Part shown: piece after piece, positions 1 to 11,621 of the stretch | Position numbering within the stretch: the stretch's first letter is position 1 | How the letters are laid out: every line of letters starts with the position of its first letter | Origin: Liolophura sinensis | Taxonomy: Eukaryota > Mollusca > Polyplacophora > Chitonida > Chitonidae | Direction: 5' to 3' | Length of the DNA stretch: 64,000 bases | NCBI RefSeq assembly: GCF_032854445.1 | Contig: NW_027017971.1 | Coordinates: 62,001-126,000 of the forward strand | Notes under the pieces: model-generated | The model's input: the letters and a program-made list of their open reading frames with translations, nothing else | The model's database searches: none | What the model was told of the DNA's origin: nothing | Made by a program: the position numbers and the translations under genes

Positions 1-141
1 GCCCATTGTTTTATGTCCTCCCAATATATAAGATTAGGACTACTCAAACGTATATAAGTTGTACGTTTTATGGGTCAACAGTCCCTAATATTTTTGTTTT
101 CTTTCGTTAGTTTATTTAACGATACATGGGCTCTTTTCCAG

Positions 142-210
142 GAAATATACCAAACGCTGTCATTAGCTCTCTTGCACCAATATCTTGTGGCAAGATTTTG
201 TTCAATGAAG
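142..210 (+). CDS. possible stalk or ectodomain exon of gene A
   Basis: A 69-nt stretch lies between a pyrimidine-rich AG (ctcttttccag) and a GT. Read with two bases finishing a split codon and one base left over, it is open and phase 1-1, like the better exons downstream. It encodes roughly NIPNAVISSLAPISCGK followed by ILFNE, with one cysteine. The donor (gtggtg) is weak and there is no recognisable domain, so this may be chance. It is listed because its phase matches the downstream chain. Confidence 0.2.
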
Positions 211-1026
211 GTGGTGGGCTATTTTTATTTTCTGTCTTCATCATGTTCCTTCCGAGATGGTTCAGTGTGTATAAAACAAGAAAAATTGGTCACAGTTGGC
301 TTAATGTCCCGATGCCGATCGCGCTGGTTTGAGCGAAAAGAATTGAGGAATTTATACACATTATTCTGTGTAAAACGATAGTAAGCAGTATGGCCCCGCC
401 AACCCACCCTTGGTTATATGTAAAGTTAGGTCGTTTTAGGTTGTTTGCAGATATAAAGGATATACTCACACTTTTACTGAACTTTTTACTCACGCGATCT
501 TCTTGTTCTTTTCTTGTGTAGCGTTAACTATACCACACTGGTGGGTAAAGTTCTGTACATGTAACCCGGCCAGTAGCGATCCTCTGGTCTGCCAGTGACT
601 TGTTTGTCGTCATCCTGAGGGTTGATAATGGATCAGTTAAAGAATGTTCCAGATGCATGGTCACCTTATCCATAGGCACAATAATTTAATATTCGCCAGG
701 ATGAGTTGCAATGGGTTTATGGAAGCTTGCTACGAGTGTTCTAATGGCGATCTAGTTGCATATCACTGAGAAGCTAAATAAACTATGTTTTGTTATGAAC
801 TGTGCACGCATACTTAGAATTTATTTAACAGAATCTCTGCACAAAGTTTTTCATCCCATTGCTCCTTACAATTATGATAACAGCCTTCTATTCTGGTGTT
901 AAATCTTTACATTTTAATCTAGATGTCCGGCTAACATACAGGCAGTACAAATGACTATCAGTTACAATACTCTAACAATGTAATATGTTTGAATTCTGAA
1001 CAAGGCTGTTCTAAAACAAATTCCAG

Positions 1027-1080
1027 AAACGCCTACCTACTCATCGGCTATTACAAGCCAACTTTCATCCACAAGCCATG
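1027..1080 (+). CDS. gene A exon: Ser/Thr-rich stalk segment
   Basis: A 54-nt exon bounded by attccag and gtaagt, phase 1-1. Read in that phase it gives TPTYSSAITSQLSSTSH, about half Ser/Thr, the composition of an O-glycosylated extracellular stalk. It leads in phase to the next proposed exon at 1617. No domain is recognisable. The start of the gene and any ligand-binding domains would lie upstream of the window. Splice sites and phase are seen; the stalk role is inferred from composition and from the transmembrane exons downstream. Confidence 0.45.
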
Positions 1081-1616
1081 GTAAGTTTGATGTTGCTTGA
1101 TTTGAAACAAAATCTGGCTTTTGTGTTACAATTTCAGTCTCTCATTAACTACGTGTCCTTGATGTTGGCTCTTGGTCGCACTGTGAAGAGTACATAGACG
1201 TAGTGTGAAATATATGTTTAAAGTCTATGTTTGTAACTGTAGAGTCAAGATAAGTATGAGAGACGGTAAATATAAGACGTTATAATCAGTTTCGCCAAGA
1301 AAGATGATCTCTCTTCAGTGTCACCTTGTCTCCTTTACTGGATATTTTTCAATAAAAATAGCAGAAAAACGGTAAATGATAAAATGGATGAATTTTTACA
1401 TAGTCATATTTCCCGATAGGTAACGTAGAGGAACTTCATGTACGAATTATTTTCGTAAGTTTTAAGCTTCAGTAAATGGAAATCGTTTCCTTATTTCTAC
1501 TTAGACTACTGAAATATCACAGATGGCATTTCTCAGAGCGCAAATGAAGAAACGGAGAACTGTGAAAAGTACTTTTTATGTTATACACCTTATTACAGAC
1601 CTATTTTCACCCACAG

Positions 1617-1652
1617 CTCCAAACACAAGTAATATGACTTCTCAACCATCCG
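1617..1652 (+). CDS. gene A exon: stalk segment with N-glycosylation sites
   Basis: A 36-nt exon after ttttcacccacag and before gtaagg, phase 1-1, joining in frame to the 1027-1080 exon. It encodes APNTSNMTSQPS, which has two overlapping N-X-S/T sequons (NTS, NMT) and is Ser/Thr/Pro-rich. This fits an extracellular juxtamembrane linker. Its length is a multiple of three, so skipping it would keep the frame. Confidence 0.45.
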
Positions 1653-3549
1653 GTAAGGTCATTCTTTCGTCCCTGAGCCTGGCGCTAACACACCTATAGA
1701 TATGCGCGAGATCACACTTCGTTATTTCCCGAAAATGTTATGCCTTATCCTGCAAATGCTTCATGGCCCACCTATTTCCCAGACTGGTGTCATTTTGTCC
1801 ACAGCCGTACTACAGTGTACGTTATGCCGTTTAACCTTCATAATGTCATCAGAGTACAATATTAAAGTGTCATTGCAGGCTATATCATAGCCGTATGTGC
1901 TAAACGGAGAGATCCCCTCCCCAAAATAATGCTTTCCAACTTCTTAACAAAATCTACAATAGAGTAATAAGAATGGGTTTGACGTGGTAAATTGTAACAT
2001 ACTATTAAATATCTCCGTTGTTGCATACAACTGCTATTTTAGAGATTTCAGTCATGTATAATATTTTGAATGTTTACTTCTCTTTACACGTGGAGTTATG
2101 TGCAATGTGTCATCGACAAGTGGCTTGAAGTTCTCGTACTTTTGGTGTACCGTTGTGTTTTTTTTCCCGATAACAAACACCTGTTTTTGTGTGCATTTTT
2201 GTTTACAATAGCCCTGCTAAAAAACGCTTGGTCCTGTCGAGCACATATAACTTTCAATCGACCCTCGCCTAATAGAACGGAAATATCTATGGAAAAACAA
2301 TGATCAAACTAGCAACATTGCCATTAACATTAACGATAATAACGATAATATACAACTCTTCATTTATATTAATTAAAGTCATTTTGCCAGAGGACAATAA
2401 CTAGTAGACAGGAAGTAACCTCTTGACTGTTGCATTACTTCCACATCCATGTCCTAAAAGTTTGTCGGTCGCATATATGTACCTGGGGCGTTTTTATTCT
2501 TGTTTCCAGTTTATGAAACCTGCTCTATGTTCTTCATAGGCAAAACGTCATCAATTTTAATTCGTGAGTAAATCACGTGAGGAATTATGTTACCATGATA
2601 TTTTGACCGGTTACTTATATGTCTTACCCGGACTCCTGCTTACCATTGATACTGTTATCTCTGAACACAGTCTTTAAGGCAATTGTGGTACATCAGATAT
2701 CATCACATACATGTTATATGTGAGCCGGCACAGCCACTGCATCTCATTTTGAGGTATTGCTTTTTTACAAGGCCTCATTACAATGACATGAGTTCTGTCA
2801 TGTGCTGCCAGTGGATACGTGTGCTGAATGGAGTACATGTATAGTCTTAACCACTTCTTTTTGACATACACAAGAATAAAGTTCACATATTTTCTGTAAC
2901 CTATATTTACAATTACATGTAGGCGTATACTTATAGGTATATGTATGTTTGGATCTACAGTGGAACATAATTTTCAGAAAACAGACGGTTAACTTGTATG
3001 GGTTTTTCTATATGGATGCCATAAGTAAATAATACGTGTCGCATGGAATGGTGGTGCTAAATTACTAGCCAAACTACGATACATTTAGGTTTGTAGATCC
3101 CCTCTCTGTCACTGTGCGTGAGGCCTTGATGACAATAAATGTTCGACTGTGCTCGTGTGCCGGTTTATGCAATCTAAGCTTTCCTCCACTAATATGGAAC
3201 ATCCCGGCACATACATTATATACTTCTCAGTTCGTTGTAAAAAGTTCGCCACTAAGTATTTTCTTAAGAATGGTGCTAAACCATGATCAAATAAATAGTA
3301 GTTATAATTTCAAATTGCATAAATTACATTTCTCAACCCTGTTTTTATTCTTTATTCTGATGTCATTTTACATTAGCCACCTTTGATTTCTCATCGTCTT
3401 CCTTTTTTTACTTCCTAATACAAGTCACACAAAACGATGCACAATGCAAATTTTATCCCTAGGTATATGCACATGTATTTTACTCTAAATATTATGAAAT
3501 TGACTATATGGTGTCTAGCATTGCCTAACCGATGACATTTCCTTTTCAG
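1653..3549. other. probable intron, no other feature recognised
   Basis: About 1.9 kb of AT-rich sequence between two proposed gene A exons. Small open frames occur on both strands, but none has protein-like character or good splice borders. Additional phase-1 mini-exons of 15-30 nt could easily be missed here by eye. Confidence 0.35.
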
Positions 3550-3564
3550 AACCGACAACGCCTT
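3550..3564 (+). CDS. gene A mini-exon (15 nt, Pro/Thr)
   Basis: Fifteen bases between ccttttcag and gtaagt, phase 1-1, encoding E/PTTP. It is one of a set of 9-15-nt mini-exons (also 4329 and 5832) that would each add a few Pro/Thr residues to the stalk. The splice sites are good, but exons this short cannot be verified from sequence alone. Confidence 0.35.
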
Positions 3565-3887
3565 GTAAGTATGACAGTGTCGTGATAATAACATATGTAC
3601 CTTTAACTACGACATATTATATAAGTGTATCACGCTTTTGGGTCAGTCAAAACGCCAATATTCTTGATGTGATAACAGTTAACTCTAGATATAATAGATT
3701 CAGGCGTAGAAAATAGATGCGGCCAAAAATGCTATATATGCAATTTTTACATATGACGTTGCGTCAACTTATGGTAGTGTCTGTCGTTACTCTATAAAAA
3801 CCCACTGTGTATGACTGGTAACCAGCATTGTGGTAATAATATGTCTACATAATTGTGTGTACCAGTTGCACCCAAACTGTGTAAGAC

Positions 3888-4530
3888 ATTCACAATGATA
3901 TGTGTATCGGGTATACGATTAATTCACATGTCATTGTCGATGTGCACATTTGTACCCAACCACTTTTATACTTAGAGCTAAGAGTATATCGCTATAAGTA
4001 TTTTGCTTTACAAATGCCTGGTCATTTCTGATATTTAACGGTACCCTGCCTGTCAGGTAATAGCCTCTGTACTTTGGGAGAGCATGTGTGTCCTATACAT
4101 TGGTGCAATTTTACTGATATAGTGCTTTGTACGTCTGTTCTTACTGATTATATTTAATTCCAGTACAATAGGAACAGTACAATTTCTTCTCTGGGAAGAA
4201 AAGCTTGAATGCCAATAATATGATGTACTTTGTCCGTATCTGAGTAGATAATATTTGGTTGTTTGAAAAGTCTAATTCCATTAAATGTATGGTTTCCTGA
4301 TTAATTGGAATCTCATTTTAAATTCCAGGCACTCCAGGTATGTGTGTTACCATTTTCTCTATTTCATACACATGTTACATATATACACGTACAAATAATT
4401 CTCTTTTGTGTTCTGTATGATATAGCAATTATTTTCCAAGGGTTTGTTCACATTGTTATGTGTATCGGGGTATACAATTGATACACTTGCCATTGTGGAA
4501 GTGTAGATTTATACACAGTCGCTTGTGATA
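3888..4530. repeat. pair of about 80-bp direct repeats inside gene A intron
   Basis: The segment near 3888-3975 (atgtgtatcgggtatac, then a block with attgt and a gtgcacatttgtaccca stretch) recurs near 4452-4530 (atgtgtatcggggtataca). They are direct copies about 560 bp apart, diverged by small substitutions. The mini-exon at 4329 sits between them. Confidence 0.5.
4329..4337 (+). CDS. gene A mini-exon (9 nt), paralogue of the 5832 exon
   Basis: Nine bases (gcactccag) between attccag and gtatgtg, phase 1-1, coding for two full codons (Thr-Pro) plus split codons. It lies at the end of a duplicated intron segment whose other copy ends in the 15-nt exon at 5832. The matched flanks, not the exon itself, are the evidence. 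It could be a decayed copy. Confidence 0.3.
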
Positions 4531-4811
4531 ATTATTTAATTTTTTGGCGAATTATACACTGTTTTTTCAAAGGTAAGGAATATTATTTAAAACAGTTGAA
4601 AAGATGTCAGATCTCAGCAGGCGAACAACTGAAAACTATTCTTAAATATGTTTTAATTTATGTTTTCTTTAAATACATGTAAAGTCAGTATTTACGCATT
4701 TTGAATTGGTCTATTTGCATACATGTACAAACGTAAAACACATAAATAATAAATGTGAAAATTATATTCATAAACACTACACATAAACACCGCACACATA
4801 AATGTGACGTT

Positions 4812-5046
4812 AGTGCAGCGTAATGACCCAGAAGCCTCTCACCAATGCAGTCCCTGTGAGTTCAAGTCCAGCTCATGCTGGCTTCCTCTCCGGCCGTGAG
4901 TGGGAAGGTGTGTCAGCAACGTGCGGATGGTCGTGGTTTTCCCCCGGTTCTGCCCGGTTTCCACCCACCATAATGCTGGCCGCCGTCGAATACGTGAAAT
5001 ATTTTTGAGTACAGCGTGAAACATTAATCAAATAAATAAATAAATA
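4812..5046 (+). mobile_element. tRNA-derived SINE copy, sense
   Basis: Reads from the tRNA-like part (gcgtaatgaccc, ctcaccaatgc, gagttcaagtccagc box B) through the core (cttcctctccggccgt, ctgcccggtttcc, ctggccgccgtcgaat) to the tail 'ttgagtacagcgtgaaac' and (AATA)n. It lacks the first 35 or so bases of the complete copy at 46707. It is inserted in a gene A intron. Confidence 0.85.
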
Positions 5047-5831
5047 TGACGTTACGTCCGACTACCCTCCTAATGGCAACATAATACAAAGAGCTTACCT
5101 TAGAATTCAGGCATTTAAGTCTATTCTAAAAAGTATAAAAATATGGACCAAAGTGCTCTGATATATGTAGTTGTCTTTATCTCTCTAGCGTTGCTTACTT
5201 TAATTTTGAGTTGTCTTTTCCATTAATCAGTCATCTGACTGGCGAGGTTAAATGCGACATGTAGGAATGCATCCAATCCAGATTAACATACATCTCATGT
5301 AACACGCCGGCGTGCATGCTATTGATGTCTTTGACAATTATAATGACACAGCGTGAACAATCTCTACTTATTCGTTATTCATTCACATAATTATAATTGT
5401 ATTTTCAAGAAACATCACCGGAAACTGACATGTCTTCTACGGTTTATAGAGTATGTATTTAATCTCAGTGCTGTATTTTCTAGGAAAAGGTGTTTCTTAT
5501 TGTATATATCTACCAATAAGTATTTTACTTTACGAATGCATGTTCATTTCTTATATTTAAAGGTAACCTGCATGTCAGCTAGAAGCCTCTGTACATTGGC
5601 AGAACATTTTGTGTTCAATACATTTTTGTAATTTTATTGACACAGTGCTTTATACGGCTGTTCTTACCGATTACAGTTTATTCCAATGTAATATTTAGGG
5701 AAAAAACTTGCATACCACCAATATGATTTACTTAGTCCGTGCCTGAGTAGACAGTATTTCGTTGTCTGAAAAGTGTAATTTTATCAAATGTGTGACTTCC
5801 CTTCTAATTGCGATTTCATTTTAAATTCCAG

Positions 5832-5846
5832 GCCCTCCAGCACCAG
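5832..5846 (+). CDS. gene A mini-exon (15 nt, Pro-rich)
   Basis: Fifteen bases between attccag and gtatgtc, phase 1-1, giving GPPAP when joined to a preceding G. It is the better-formed copy of the duplicated mini-exon (see 4329). It precedes the first transmembrane exon by 540 bp and would lie in the juxtamembrane linker. Confidence 0.4.
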
Positions 5847-6386
5847 GTATGTCTGTTACCATTTTATCCAATTCGTACACTTGTTACATATATACATGTA
5901 CAAATATTGCTCTTTTTTCCATTATGTTACACCAATTATTTTAACAAAAAAATTGATTATTCAAAAAATATACGTATAAACTTAAATAAACGTGCCCTTT
6001 GGTTCAGAATAGGCATATAACTGACGTGAGATATAACAAATATAAACTACAAGTACATGTAGTTGTGCTGTTATCTCTACGGTCATCTCGGGATATAGGC
6101 ATACAGGTTGATTTATCTTGCCTAACGCAGTAGACTTTCTATAACGTAGATTGATGGTTGTGGTTTGCCTGCTTTTTCATATACTTTTTGGGCTTCTATG
6201 CAAATAAAAGAACATTTCTAAGGCAAATTTATGAAGTGATTTCAGCAAACTGAACATGTAGTGGCACAAATACTTTTGAATGCATTGGAGAGAAATGTTA
6301 CCGTATTCGTTGCTCTCAACTGATTTTATGTAAAAACCGCTCGCTAACACAATTTTAATCTCCTTCTTTATTGTTTTATGAGCCAG

Positions 6387-6479
6387 GCTGTGGACTGATT
6401 GCTGTCTTGGTGCTAGCCGGCCTCCTGTCGTTGGGCTGTGCAACATTTCTGGGAATTCTGATAAAGCGAGCAATTACAG
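6387..6479 (+). CDS. gene A exon encoding transmembrane segment 1
   Basis: A 93-nt exon between gagccag and gtacat, phase 1-1. It encodes CGLIAVLVLAGLLSLGCATF followed by LGILIKRAIT: about 23 hydrophobic residues followed by Lys-Arg, a typical single-pass transmembrane helix with a positive stop-transfer flank. It follows Ser/Thr/Pro mini-exons in the same phase, so it most simply anchors a type I membrane protein. It is a multiple of three, so it can be spliced out without changing frame, and two more TM exons follow. The family is not identified. Confidence 0.6.
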
Positions 6480-6856
6480 GTACATATACATGGTGCAAAT
6501 GATGGTCTCAGTTTTCTTTACAAACTTACTATATTAGTTATATACTATAACTGTTCTGCCCCACTCCTTGACACCATATGCGACATTAGTGAATTTATTA
6601 TCAATATATTAGTCATTTAGTAAAACTGCATGAACAGGTTTAAATGTATAATCCAAATATAACTGTACATTGTTGTACACGGTCTCTTGATTTAGCAGTG
6701 TGGTGCATGCTCGATGTATCCATTCACAGATAGGAACTGTTACCTTCAGGCTGCCTTACAGGTAACATAATGTTTCCAAGTGTTTGGACAAATAAATATG
6801 AAATATAAGATTACTGTGTCCATTTTGCTGATTGAAATTTTCCATATTCCTTTAAG

Positions 6857-7003
6857 GTTCATGTAGGAAGGGAGTAATAGCGGTATTTGGTGCTACATTT
6901 CTCGTCGCCGTGGTCGCTGTCATCCTGGTGGTATTGGACCTGCGAGGCATTTGTTTTGAAACCCTATTTCTTCAAAGAAATTCACAAATAATATGCATTA
7001 AAG
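6857..7003 (+). CDS. gene A exon encoding transmembrane segment 2
   Basis: A 147-nt open stretch after cctttaag and before gtataa, phase 1-1. It begins GSCRKGVIAVFGATFL and continues through a Val/Ala/Ile-rich core (VAVVAVILVVLDLRG), then a Cys-containing tail (ICFETLFLQRN...CIK). It again has a basic flank (CRK) on one side and DLR on the other. The donor at 7004 is not strong, so the exon could end earlier. It may be used instead of, or together with, the TM exons at 6387 and 7403. Confidence 0.5.
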
Positions 7004-7402
7004 GTATAAAAGGATTTGAAAAAAATGATAGAAATAAATGTCCAGGTCAATGGTTATTTTTATGTTATATGTTACATACAAATTCTAACCAAAATTTTTC
7101 ATCTTGGAGGCCTTGTCCCTTTGCAATGTTATAATGTTATAGTTTATCGAATGCAATGACACAACCACATTTTAATCAATTCTAGAGCAGTGACTTCTGA
7201 CAAATTGCAGTTACAACTTTTTACCTAATTCTTATTACACCAAGAGGTTTGAGTGCTTTACTACGTAATATTATTATATTAAGCAATATTAAGCATACAA
7301 TGTACATTTTAATTTAGCTGAATAACATATGAAGTCAGTAAGACGAACCATTTCAGCGAATCGCTTGTTGGGATCTCTAAGTATTCTCCTATGTTATTAC
7401 AG

Positions 7403-7506
7403 AGTTAGAGTCAGCTACAGGCATTTCAGAACTGGGGATTTCCGGCAGCGTCTTGTTTGCACTAGTGGGAGTTGCGTTTATTGTTGCATTGGTTATTTAT
7501 TACAAG
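7403..7506 (+). CDS. gene A exon encoding transmembrane segment 3
   Basis: A 104-nt exon after ttattacag and before gtaggt, entering in phase 1 and leaving in phase 0. It encodes LESATGISELGIS, then SVLFALVGVAFIVALVIYYK, a clean transmembrane helix ending in Tyr-Tyr-Lys. Its phase-0 donor matches the terminal exon at 7880 exactly, so it is needed for the coding tail. The Ser/Thr-rich start suits an extracellular juxtamembrane stretch. Confidence 0.6.
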
Positions 7507-7879
7507 GTAGGTAAATAAACATATGCGCAATAAAATGAATCTTGGGGATTTCGCACCTAGCTTTGTGTCACACATCTTTGGAAAATCAGTTTTTGAATAC
7601 ATTAAATAGGATGATGATGTTACGCAGGAGTAGTCAGTGTATTTACATGTACAATTGTTTACAGCTAGGATATATACACTGGTCACATTTTAATGATGTC
7701 AACCAAAAGAATTACCCGGCATCAACTGATTGACGTTCATTTTACAAATGTATGTGCTATACTTGGATTTTCCAGTGGTCAGTCTTTATTTATGTTGCCC
7801 GTCATCTGACGACTTCAGTTTTTTCCATCATTTATACATGTATTCACTAAATTGATTTCCTTATTATTTATTTTTCCAG

Positions 7880-7954
7880 GAGGGTGAAAACACAGAAAAA
7901 CCAGGAAATGATGTCCACATGAAGCGAACGAACGGAGCACCCGGACCGAGCTAG
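7880..7954 (+). CDS. gene A terminal exon: cytoplasmic tail and stop
   Basis: Starts after the pyrimidine-rich acceptor tatttttccag. It is read in phase 0 from the 7403 exon: EGENTEKPGNDVHMK then RTNGAPGPS, ending at TAG (7952-7954). This 24-residue hydrophilic tail has no tyrosine or kinase-like motif. Composition and phase match a cytoplasmic end following YYK. AATAAA begins directly after the stop. Confidence 0.6.
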   Translation, partial: EGENTEKPGNDVHMKRTNGAPGPS

Positions 7955-7960
7955 AATAAA
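7955..7960 (+). promoter_or_regulatory. possible polyadenylation signal of gene A
   Basis: AATAAA lies immediately after the stop codon. It is probably too close to be the only signal. Further AATAAA-type hexamers occur downstream (for example in the 8950 area). Confidence 0.3.
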
Positions 7961-10900
7961 CCTGGAATATTAGAGGGCATGGGAGCTGAGTGGACGTAAA
8001 AGCGCAGATCTTTAAATGTTGTACAAAGCTATGATCAAAAGAAGAAAAAAACGTCAACCAAAACGTTTGATCGGCGAATGTTGGATATATCCTAAGGAGT
8101 TGTCTTTGACAGCGAATAATATAGTAAGATAAAAAAAGCCTGTTCCATTGAGAGTTTTGGCCAATGGTCGTTTGTTTCTAACCAAATTTTAAGATAATAT
8201 CATTCTGCCGCCAATTCTTGAGTCCGTATACCTGCAGTGCTAAAAACCTATGCGAAAAACTATGAAGAAGGAATTTTAGCAATTTATTGCTAGGAAGTGA
8301 ATTTTGAATGCACCGTGAGGTATTTTTGTTGTGTTTTGGCGTCCTGGCTTACACAATGTGATCCGTGCCTTTTTGTGCCGCAGCCTTTGGCATCAGGGAA
8401 TACATCTGCCCCAATCTTTATCTGTGATAATCTTTACAACTGGCTTTGTAGAATACAGATAATAATAGAGCAGACCTGAGCGGGATGTAATGCATTTAAG
8501 ATTAACATCTTTAGGTTTGAGAAAAAAACACAAGACAAGACATTCAGGAATGTCCAGGTGCTGTGTAAGTTAGGTAATACGTAGAGCGGTGATGTTTACC
8601 CCACAATGATGTGAGCTCTCCAGAGCTTGCCTGCAATTTAAACAAAATGATCCTGGTCATATCCACTGAATAGTAAGTGAAATTCTCTCTGTAATCACAC
8701 ACGTCATTCTCGTACACAGAGTAGACAGTCTCATGCCTGCATAGATATTGTCCACATTATTTCTTGTCCATATTCGGTATTTGCAGTAGGCTTTATATTA
8801 TCCACGATCATGAAAATAAGAAATTTTTGGGAAGCTCGTATCAGAAGTTTTGGTGAAAATTGTGAGGAATATATATTCATCCATAATCAGTAAATCCATT
8901 CAGCTTATTATTGACATAGCTCTCTTCTTTAAATCTATAGTTCACTGAAATAATAAAATGAAACAGGAGATACATATTTTGGTGTTTGTTTGGATTTTTA
9001 GAGTACTATTAACATTACAAATTTTCTCTTTTGTCTGAGTGATTTTTCTGTGCAGTTCAAATATATCATGGCAACAGACATTCATGCATGTATTTATATT
9101 CAACGCTTTGGCACGGTTTTACATATCCAACATTTCTGTAGAACATAATATGACACGCATATTGCAGCAACTATATGTATGTGTTCAAGTTTAACTCTTA
9201 TCGTTGGTCATGTGTTATCATTAGTTTTCGGTGTATAAATTATGAACAATTTAGCCCTTAGTAACCATTTTGTGAGAGTTCTGTGTTTGCCTTGGATTTG
9301 TATATAATAAATCATATAAAAGAAGTGCTCATTTTATCAATTTTTAACATTTTGTTCGTGCCCATATATTCTTGTTTCGCCAGATACTAGTTCCTAGTGA
9401 GCTCCAGGGTTACCATAGAAACAGGGAGACACAGGGATAGTATATGTTTCAAACCGTGCGACTACATACAGGTAATATGCATGAACGAACACCTGCGTCA
9501 ACTGGGTCACATCGCACATCTCTATTTAAACTTATCATAGAAAGCAATAAAGGAGTTCTGCGAATTCAAGCTATTTCTGTCTATGCCTGCATTAGCATAT
9601 AGCTCAGCCCGACCTGTTTTGTTCCGGCCTCTTTTGAAACGTGTCGTTCTTCTGAAACGTGCCAGTGCATGCATTTTTCTGTTATTTATACTAGAAAAGC
9701 TTGTTTTCATATACTGTAAAGTATGTCCAAATCCGTGACTAACCCTGTCCGTACGTCGTGACTAGAACTAGGCTGTCGTTTAAAGTAGGTGTAGTCATGG
9801 TAACTGTCAATTCGACTCCAGAGGTCTTTTCAGACGACGTGGGTTTTAGCACAGAACCGTTTAGTATGGTCGATCAATAGGCCGTCTTTCGTAAGCTCGC
9901 GCCTAAGCTTTAATATTACCTCAAACCAAAGAACAGGTATTTCCACAACCTGTCCTGACCTAGAACGAGGTAAATGAAACAAAGTCCACGCTACGGTGAT
10001 TAGATCTCCGGGTAGCTTAGGTATGGCTAAGGTGCACTCTCAACTGAAGAGCTCTTAGGACACGCCTGTGGCATACTACAGCTTAAATACCATGATTTAT
10101 GTGGACTATGCATTACAACATTTCATATACTCAGACTGGGTTGCGGTTTACCGTAGATCGTTCTATTCAGTGAATCACAAAGGCACTCACATGGTGTATG
10201 AGACTGAATTCCAAAAATAAAAGGGTATTAGAGATGTCCGTTTGTCTGAGTGGCTGTCTTGGCTGTAGTCGTAGAAGTGAAATATTCTTGAGTACGGCTT
10301 AAAACGGAAATGAAATAAATAAATGAATAAATAAATAAATTTAAAGAAACAAAGATATTTTTGCAAAGAATATCAAAACAGGACAACAAAGATTTTACAT
10401 AGAATAAAGCAACAAAAAACCCCAAGTAAATTATAAACCACCTGATAATACAAAATGTGCAATGGAAATATGCCTACAAGAAATCTACAACCAAGGACTT
10501 AAATGTATGTTATTTTCTCACGTAGGATTGTCTCCCGGATTATTCTTCCAGGTTATGAGCTTTATATTATGTTTCGTATATAATGATCACAGTGTGGCAT
10601 ATTTGGGGAGGTACTTTGGTGTCACTTGTACTTGATGTTTGCATTTGCGTTTATTTATTTATTTTCGATTTTTTCACTGGTAAGTGTATAGGCAGGTTTA
10701 TGGTTAGACGAAATATGGTTAAACCATCGCTCTTTGGCAGCTACATGTTTATTTGACACACGTTATGGATTTAAATGTCTAGTGAATCTATGCGTCGAAA
10801 CAGACATCCGTGTACTCTCGTTCGAAAAGGCCATACCAGTGGCCATGTCAGTAACACTTTAGGAATTTGAGCTTAACACACAACACACACTTTCATGAAC

Positions 10901-11310
10901 ATATCGTATTTTCGTAGTAACACAGCAAATGATATATGCATGTTAACTCTGCACAATGTTTTAAACCAAGACTATCTGCCAACAGATGTCCATGGTTTGC
11001 ATACTTTCATAAGGCGTTAAACCTGTCCCTTGTATGGCAATGCGTTTGCTATGTGAATATCTAACACTGGCTTGACATGTATGCTTGTCTTCCAGATCCA
11101 CTGACGGAAATATAACCAGCACTAAGGGATATTTAACTTTTAAGTACGAAGCGTCCGTGACCGTTATAATATGCTCAGACAATATCGACTTCACGTTTCC
11201 AAATCTCCTGGACCAAAATTGTATACTTTCGAAACTGATTGATTCTGACACAGTGTAAGACAACGCCACAATTCCTAGCAGTTCCTTATCAATTTAACGA
11301 CAAGATGACA
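7961..11310. other. 3' flank of gene A and unannotated DNA
   Basis: AT-rich sequence that could include the gene A 3' UTR. Apart from a SINE fragment at 10255 I see no protein-like frame. A minus-strand open frame of 102 codons at 10961-11269 has no recognisable motif and no supporting splice or regulatory context. Confidence 0.3.
10255..10341 (+). mobile_element. SINE 3' fragment, sense
   Basis: Contains gtagaagtgaaatattcttg followed by agtacggc, then an (AAATA)n tail, matching the 3' end of the SINE family defined by the 46707 copy. The tRNA part and most of the core are missing or unrecognisable. Confidence 0.7.
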
Positions 11311-11312
11311 TA

Positions 11313-11339
11313 CACTGTTGACCATAAAGTTGGAATAAA
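11313..11339. repeat. left terminal inverted repeat of the Tc1/mariner element
   Basis: The first 27 bases match the reverse complement of 12937-12963 without mismatch, and similarity is lost after that. A TA dinucleotide lies just outside. Confidence 0.9.
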
Positions 11340-11621
11340 ATATTTTAGCCACAATCCCAGAAGTTTAATATTAATTTTCGCCTCAAAAATAATATAAGCC
11401 GACACGAATTGATGCATAATCTCTCTCTACTACGTGTACAAAAATGTTTTATTCTATGCTAATATGAGAATTACATAAGAGGCTCTGATGGTAGTGATAA
11501 AAAGCCCTGTGCCTGGTGCTTCTCCAGTGATCTTCATTCAGAGAGAGGTCAAATTACCTCGCGCATAACGGAGTTCTCGGTTTCGCATGGAACAAAAAGT
11601 AGTGTAGCGGGGATTCCGGCT

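Larger units (their letters stand above)
4000..5850. repeat. intragenic duplication carrying a mini-exon (units about 4000-4345 and 5510-5855)
   Basis: About 340 bp is duplicated in direct orientation. Both units contain a 'catgtcag...agaagcctctgta' type block, then 'cagtgctttatacg'-like and 'gctgttcttac' blocks, and end in aattccag followed by a mini-exon and gtatgt. The first unit ends with a 9-nt exon, the second with a 15-nt exon. The copies are clearly diverged, so the duplication is not recent. A SINE (4812-5046) separates them. Confidence 0.65.

Noticed and set aside
4823-5024. short frames on both strands (also at 15434, 19503, 39955, 46712 and 61337)
   Set aside because: All are translations of the GC-rich SINE core. 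The similar 'proteins' reflect the repeat, not a gene family.
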